Positions 59,918-64,000 of a DNA stretch of 64,000 bases are shown here, piece by piece. Each line of letters starts with the position of its first letter. Positions within the stretch are counted from its first letter, which is position 1. A program made the translations under genes and the position numbers. Under the pieces are notes generated by a model. That model was not told where the DNA came from, searched no databases, and saw only the letters and a list, made by a program, of their open reading frames with translations. This stretch comes from Novosphingobium sp049354825 (GTDB lineage: Bacteria; Pseudomonadota; Alphaproteobacteria; Sphingomonadales; Sphingomonadaceae), in the NCBI RefSeq assembly GCF_049354825.1, contig NZ_CP186480.1, positions 1,488,001-1,552,000 on the forward strand, read 5' to 3'.

Positions 59918-60568
59918 TCATCGCGCGACGCAGCTCACTCCAGCCCACATGTCCGTAATCCGCGCCTCGGGGCGCCCGTTATCGAACAGCCCGTGATATT
60001 CACCGGCGGTGAACTCGGTACCCAAGGTGGTTTTACGAACCTGCAAGGATGGCCCAATTGCGCCGGCCAGCTCTGCGCGAGTGGAACCAATGCCTATGCC
60101 ATCGGCCGTGCGAACCCCACGTTGGGACCGCCTGTCCAGCCCCCAACCGACGAAGCGGCCGTCTTGAAACAGCAAGCTCAGGCCATCGGGCCATCCGGCA
60201 AACGCGGCCGGCCCCGCTCCGCAGTCTGAATTGATGCTATTTGCAGCCATCCCGCGCACCTTTTGCAAGGACGCGAGGACTTCGTCCTTCGGCTTTCCAA
60301 ATGGCAGTGCGTGGGAGGATCCGTTCGGCTGTAGAAACCACCGCAGGCCGTCGGGCGCTACGGTGAGGCGCGGCGGCGCGGCGCTCGACGAAGCGATGGC
60401 GGGAACCGCAGGCGTCGCTTGAGCCGGCGCCGCAGCCGATGCAGGCGCTGCTTGCAAAAGATCCGAGGTCTCGACGTTCGCCGCAGGCTCTGACGACGAC
60501 CGGTGAGGCTCGGTGCAACCCGCTAAGGCGACCAGCAGTGCCGAAGCGGCGATGGAGCAATGGTCCAT
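59918..60568 (-). CDS. Hypothetical lipoprotein
   Basis: A protein of 216 residues. The N-terminus SIAASALLVALAGCTEP is a lipoprotein signal with lipobox Cys18. An Ala/Ser/Pro-rich linker (about residues 25-70) is followed by a folded domain with HALPFGKPKDEVLASL and GVRTADGIGIGSTRAELAGAIG, the pattern of small periplasmic repeat domains that carry two similar lobes. Two cysteines (SDCGAGPA and VSCVAR) may form a disulfide. I do not recognise the family; similar proteins occur in sphingomonads. It is downstream of the IS6 element in opposite orientation. Confidence 0.72.
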   Translation of the reverse strand: MDHCSIAASALLVALAGCTEPHRSSSEPAANVETSDLLQAAPASAAAPAQATPAVPAIASSSAAPPRLTVAPDGLRWFLQPNGSSHALPFGKPKDEVLASLQKVRGMAANSINSDCGAGPAAFAGWPDGLSLLFQDGRFVGWGLDRRSQRGVRTADGIGIGSTRAELAGAIGPSLQVRKTTLGTEFTAGEYHGLFDNGRPEARITDMWAGVSCVAR

Positions 60569-60786
60569 GTTTCAACAGCCCTCGAAGGACCTAATCGTTC
60601 CTGCGGCAGGTGAGATTTGCGATGGCGGCGCCGTTTAATGGGGTGGCGGCTAGTTGTTGGCTCCTGCCATCTCGGGAAGCGTTGGCTGCAATGACGGCCT
60701 AGGTCCTTTCTCCGGCATCAGCCTAAGTGCGGCCAGCGCTAACTGTTCGGGCTGGAATTAAGGACATTCGACGGCGGGCCAAATCG

Positions 60787-61723
60787 GTGCCAAGTAGCGA
60801 CATCGGCAACGCTCGGTTTCCATTGGCGCGCAGAACATTTCTCGGCAGCGCACTGGCCCTGGCATCGCCACTGCAAGCTGTTTCTTCGCCTGCCCCGTTG
60901 AGGGTGGTCCTGCTTGGGACTAAAGGCGGGCCAACTCCGTCAGCGCTTCGTTCGCCCGCTTCGGTAGCGATTGCTAGCGACGGCATTGTGTATCTCATTG
61001 ATTGTCCGAATGGCGTTGCCGGCCAACTGGTCAAGGCCGGGTTTCGGTTGAACCGGCTGTCGCAAGTCTTCGTAACGCACGATCATTCGGACCATGTCCT
61101 CGATGCAGGGAGCCTGGCGGTCCTGGCCTGGGGATCGGACCTGGATCATCCGATCAGGTTCCATGGACCGCCTCCGCTTAAGCAGATCGTTTCGCGCTCG
61201 GTGGCGGCCTCGGATTTCGACACCGCTGCAAGAATGCGTGAAGAAGGGCGTCCGCCGTTGAAGCCGCTTGTGCAGGTTCATGAAACCAGGAATGGCGGTG
61301 TGGTATACGAAGACGCTCGCGTCAAAGTGACGAGTGCTTTCGTAGACCATTATACCGTCAGGCCTGCCTTCGCGTACCGGTTCGATACTTCGACCCGGTC
61401 GGTCGTGATTTCTGGCGATACCACTTACAGCGACAGATTGGTCAATCCCGCCAAAGGTGCCGACCTCCTCATTCATGAAGCGATGTACCTCCCCGGAGTC
61501 GATCAGCTCGCCGCGGGTAACGACAGGCTCAAGGACCACTTGCTGCGCAGTCACTCCCACCGAGCAGGTCGGTCTGATCGCGGCGCGCGCCGGTGTGAGG
61601 AAGCTCGTGTTATCGCATCTCGTCCCGGTATTTCCGGGCATAACGGACGAAATGTGGCTGCGCGACGTTCGCGAGAATTTCAGGGGCGAAGCAATCGTCG
61701 GCCACGATCTGAAAGAGGTCTGA
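60787..61723 (+). pseudogene. Metallo-beta-lactamase-fold hydrolase (Tat signal), frameshifted
   Basis: The N-terminus LARRTFLGSALALASPLQA is a twin-arginine signal. The MBL core has VVLLGTKGGPTPS, YLIDCPNGV, FVTHDHSDHVLD (HxHxDH metal site) and SVVISGDTTYSD. Near 61550 the frame breaks: the expected continuation TPTEQVGLIAARAGVRKLVLSHLVP, which carries the last His ligand, is in another frame and runs to 61723. The protein is therefore truncated or needs frameshifting; a sequencing error would also explain it. The start is uncertain (GTG at 60787 or 60727). The family resembles arylsulfatase/lactonase-type MBL proteins. Confidence 0.72.
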
Positions 61724-61890
61724 CCGTCCTGTCCATTTATTCGGGGTGGTCCGATCGGTGAACGGCGGTTTGGTTGGTGCGTGTCGCAAAGTGCAAAGAC
61801 AGCAACCGGCCCATCAGCTGATCCTGTCGCCGAGCTTGGCGCGGGCGCGAGGGGATTGTCGAGGAACTAGCGGCTCGTTATCCAGAAGCA

Positions 61891-62721
61891 ATGAAGCGCA
61901 CTATGCTATCGCTCGCCGCCCTGTTTCTCGCCAGCACCGCTGCTGCAGCACAGACCCAACCCAGCCCTGCCGATCTCGCTAAGCAGGAGAAAGCGAAGGC
62001 CTTGCTAGCGCAGGCGGCAGTGGCGGAGAAGAAGGGTGAGCAGGCTAAGAAGTTCGCCTTGGTCGAAGAGGCCGTCCAAATCTTTCGCAATCCCGAGGCC
62101 CTGCACCAGCTCGGTCATATGTACGACGCGGCGACCACCTTTCCTAACGCACACTCTAGGGCGTTGCATTGGTATGCAGAGGCCGGCGAGCAGGGTCACG
62201 GCGAATCGCTTGCTCATCTGACTAAGGCCCTTGAGGCATCAAACCAGCTATCTGACGATGATTTCGCGACCGTGGCGAGCGCGCTGGCGAAGGGAAGCCG
62301 CAAGGGTTACGCACCCGCCGCCATCGACATGGCTGACAAGATCCAGAAGCAACAGGTGGCGGCGAGGAAGTGCGCGGCTGACTATGCAAAGCGGCTGGGT
62401 TATGTCGCTGACGAAACCAGCGACCGTTTCATGGGCACACAGAATTATTGGTACGCCGTCCGCAGCGGATCAGGGGCGAACAGCCACGGTGACAAGCTCT
62501 CAATCTTCGGCACGAAGGACGACAATGGCGCCTTTGGTATGTACCGCGTCTCACGCCTCAGCATCAACGTCAGCGGTTTCACGGGCATCAAGCTGAGCTC
62601 GATTGCCGCAGGCGAGGGGCGCAGTTTCCAGACAAAGGATTATACAGGCTATACCGAGCGCGGCTCGGCGCAGGGAGACCGCGACGCGGCTACGATACTC
62701 AAGGCGTGCAAGATTACCTAA
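61891..62721 (+). CDS. Secreted protein with Sel1-like helical repeats
   Basis: A protein of 276 residues. The signal peptide MKRTMLSLAALFLASTAAAAQ is clear. Residues about 25-150 are helical and resemble Sel1/TPR repeats: ALHQLGHMYDAATTFPNAHSRALHWYAEAGEQGH. The C-terminal half (DRFMGTQNYWYAVRSGSGANSHGDKLSIFGTKDDNGAFGMYRVSRLS) looks like a separate domain that ends with a Cys at KACKIT. I do not recognise a function. It is alone on its strand. Confidence 0.78.
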   Translation: MKRTMLSLAALFLASTAAAAQTQPSPADLAKQEKAKALLAQAAVAEKKGEQAKKFALVEEAVQIFRNPEALHQLGHMYDAATTFPNAHSRALHWYAEAGEQGHGESLAHLTKALEASNQLSDDDFATVASALAKGSRKGYAPAAIDMADKIQKQQVAARKCAADYAKRLGYVADETSDRFMGTQNYWYAVRSGSGANSHGDKLSIFGTKDDNGAFGMYRVSRLSINVSGFTGIKLSSIAAGEGRSFQTKDYTGYTERGSAQGDRDAATILKACKIT

Positions 62722-63126
62722 ACTCAGACAGAGCGTTCTAAGAGTCCATTTGGCCTCTACTGCGTGGGGCGCCGCCAGTCGCCATCCGGCGCTGCGGCGC
62801 GCAAGTCAGAAGGTCGGTTTCGACAGGCAGCCTTTCTCAACTGCACTCTCCGAAGCGGACCGGCCGTTACTGGCCCAATTCCCGTCGTTCGGTTGGACCA
62901 TTGTTCGTGGCTGCTTTCAGGCGTCCGCGACTTAGGCGGCAGAGCCCCTCGCCTCGGGCCGATATCACTGATCATTATTGCAGGAACTACGTAAGCCCTT
63001 TTAGAACAAGCGTTTACCTTGTTCGCTTTAGGGTTCTCTCCTGAGCTTTGCGTCAAGGCTAGATGACAAGTGGAGAACGAGCCAATGGGTGTGGAGTCAC
63101 AAAAAAAAGCAAAGCTGGCGTCGTAG
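62722..63126. other. Intergenic region, no supported gene
   Basis: 405 bases between the Sel1-like and PilZ genes. Reading frames in it lack ribosome sites and domain motifs. The last part (63000-63126) is AT-richer and probably contains the PilZ promoter. No repeat or RNA gene was recognised. Confidence 0.55.
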
Positions 63127-63765
63127 ATGAACGACGTTCGCATTCAGGACCGACGAGCGACAGTTTACAAGCCCGCTCTTATTGAGACTTCGCATTTTTC
63201 AGGCTTTTGTCTCGTTCGAGATTTGTCAAGCCGTGGCATGAGGGGCCGGGTTTACGCTAGTTTTGCTCCAAACCAATCAATCATGGTACAGTTCAGCACG
63301 GAAGTGACTGTAAGTGGCTTGGTCGTTTGGTCCGAGGATGGGCATATTGGAATCGAATTCGCAAATCCAATCGACGTCGCCAGTGTCTTATCAAATGTGC
63401 ACAAGAGCCTAAGGAAAAGAAAAATTGCGAGGGCTCCACGGCTTAAAATCGAGTGTGGCGGCACCATTAAAATCGGTGACAGAAACCTCTCGATCAGACT
63501 GCAGGACATCTCTCAGCGGGGCGCTAAGGTACTTTCTTCCTTCGTCAGGCCTGGCGATGAAGTTGAAGTAGATTTAGGCGGAATAGAACGCAGGGCTACC
63601 GTATGCTGGACGCGAGGAGAGTATGCGGGATTGAACTTCGTGCGTTCGCTGTCATTTGAAGAGCTCGCTCAATGGGTCATTGACCAGAAATTTGGGTGCC
63701 ACAACCTTGGCGCAAACCCAACTACTGCGTCTACAACACACCACGAAGCTCTATTAGAAAATTAA
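63127..63765 (+). CDS. Tandem PilZ-domain protein
   Basis: A protein of 212 residues with two PilZ-like beta-barrels. The first starts QDRRATVYKPALIETSHFSGFCLVRDLSSRGMRGR and ends HIGIEFANPID. The second has KRKIARAPRLKIECGGTIKIG, LQDISQRGAKVLSSF and YAGLNFVRSL. The D/N-x-S-x2-G signature occurs as DLSSRGM and DISQRGA. The arginine motif before each barrel (RRAT and RKRKIARAP) is only partly like RxxxR, so c-di-GMP binding is plausible but not assured. Base composition is lower in G+C than core genes. Confidence 0.87.
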   Translation: MNDVRIQDRRATVYKPALIETSHFSGFCLVRDLSSRGMRGRVYASFAPNQSIMVQFSTEVTVSGLVVWSEDGHIGIEFANPIDVASVLSNVHKSLRKRKIARAPRLKIECGGTIKIGDRNLSIRLQDISQRGAKVLSSFVRPGDEVEVDLGGIERRATVCWTRGEYAGLNFVRSLSFEELAQWVIDQKFGCHNLGANPTTASTTHHEALLEN

Positions 63766-64000
63766 AAAGCGACTTATAGCGCATAATTATTGCAAATTAC
63801 GTTTTATTTAGCGATTACTTATTCTTTGACTCTCATGGCCATCGCGCAGGGGCGACGAGGTTGCGTGGGCATGGGCGTGCATCACTTATCAAAGCATGGC
63901 AAGCGGGTTGCGACTGCGCCGGGGCTGGAGGGGAAAGGCTTCTTTTGGCCCGGCGTGTGCTTCAAGGTTCATCGCAACCAGCGAGCGCCGCCAAGACCGT
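63766..64000. other. Window-end region, no supported gene
   Basis: 235 bases after the PilZ gene. The first 60 are AT-rich, then G+C-rich sequence resumes to the window end. No complete gene is recognised; a gene starting past 64000 may use the end as leader. Confidence 0.5.

Noticed and set aside
1..64000. CRISPR array
   Set aside because: No regularly spaced direct repeats of 24-40 bases and no cas genes were seen.

Overview
The window is chromosomal DNA of an alphaproteobacterium, most likely a sphingomonad (Sphingomonas/Novosphingobium type). The evidence is the very G+C-rich first 43 kb, the large TonB-dependent receptors coupled to polysaccharide catabolism, and the alphaproteobacterial gene orders (metX-metW, hisC-prephenate dehydrogenase, ftsEX-ydcF-plsC). 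This placement is inferred from protein features; no database search was run.

Region 1 (1-10.9 kb) is housekeeping: the 3' part of smc, a DUF885 exported protein, soxR facing a VOC gene across a SoxR-box-like palindrome, an outer-membrane barrel, a glycosyltransferase, a PadR regulator with an unusual His-rich/GPFG N-terminus, rarA, and tRNA-Thr(TGT).

Region 2 (10.96-29.6 kb) is a pectin/polygalacturonate utilisation locus lying between tRNA-Thr and tRNA-Leu(CAG). It holds a hexuronate transporter, an FAH-family hydratase-like enzyme, altronate dehydratase, a LacI regulator, kduI, kduD, kdgK, a Tat-exported carboxylesterase, a pectate lyase, a TonB-dependent receptor, an exported alpha/beta hydrolase, a GH43 enzyme, a lipoprotein alpha/beta hydrolase and a lipoprotein pectin methylesterase. 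Five near-identical operators built on ACCGGT (TGACACCGGTTACC-like) precede the transcription units. The genes therefore look like one LacI regulon: surface de-esterification and cleavage, TonB-dependent uptake, periplasmic trimming, inner-membrane import, then the Kdu/Kdg route to 2-keto-3-deoxy-6-phosphogluconate.

Region 3 (29.7-43.4 kb) returns to core genes: an NDUFA9-like epimerase, a GST, a second TonB-dependent receptor, metW/metX, hisC, prephenate dehydrogenase, a tightly overlapping ftsE-ftsX-ydcF-plsC operon, an MJ0042 zinc-ribbon protein and tRNA-Leu(GAG).

Region 4 (43.4-64 kb) begins right after tRNA-Leu(GAG), has visibly lower G+C and looks like acquired DNA. It starts with a DUF3489-DUF2924-serine recombinase module. 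A LysR-controlled cluster follows (MFS, hydrolase, cupin, tautomerase, aldo/keto reductase, SDR). Next come IS6-family remnants, two PAS histidine kinases around one FixJ-type regulator, a MucR-like regulator lacking the usual first zinc ligand, a truncated HU-like fragment beside strong inverted repeats, a decayed IS6 element, a lipoprotein, a frameshifted metallo-beta-lactamase-fold gene, a secreted Sel1-like protein and a tandem PilZ protein. The island's right end is not seen.
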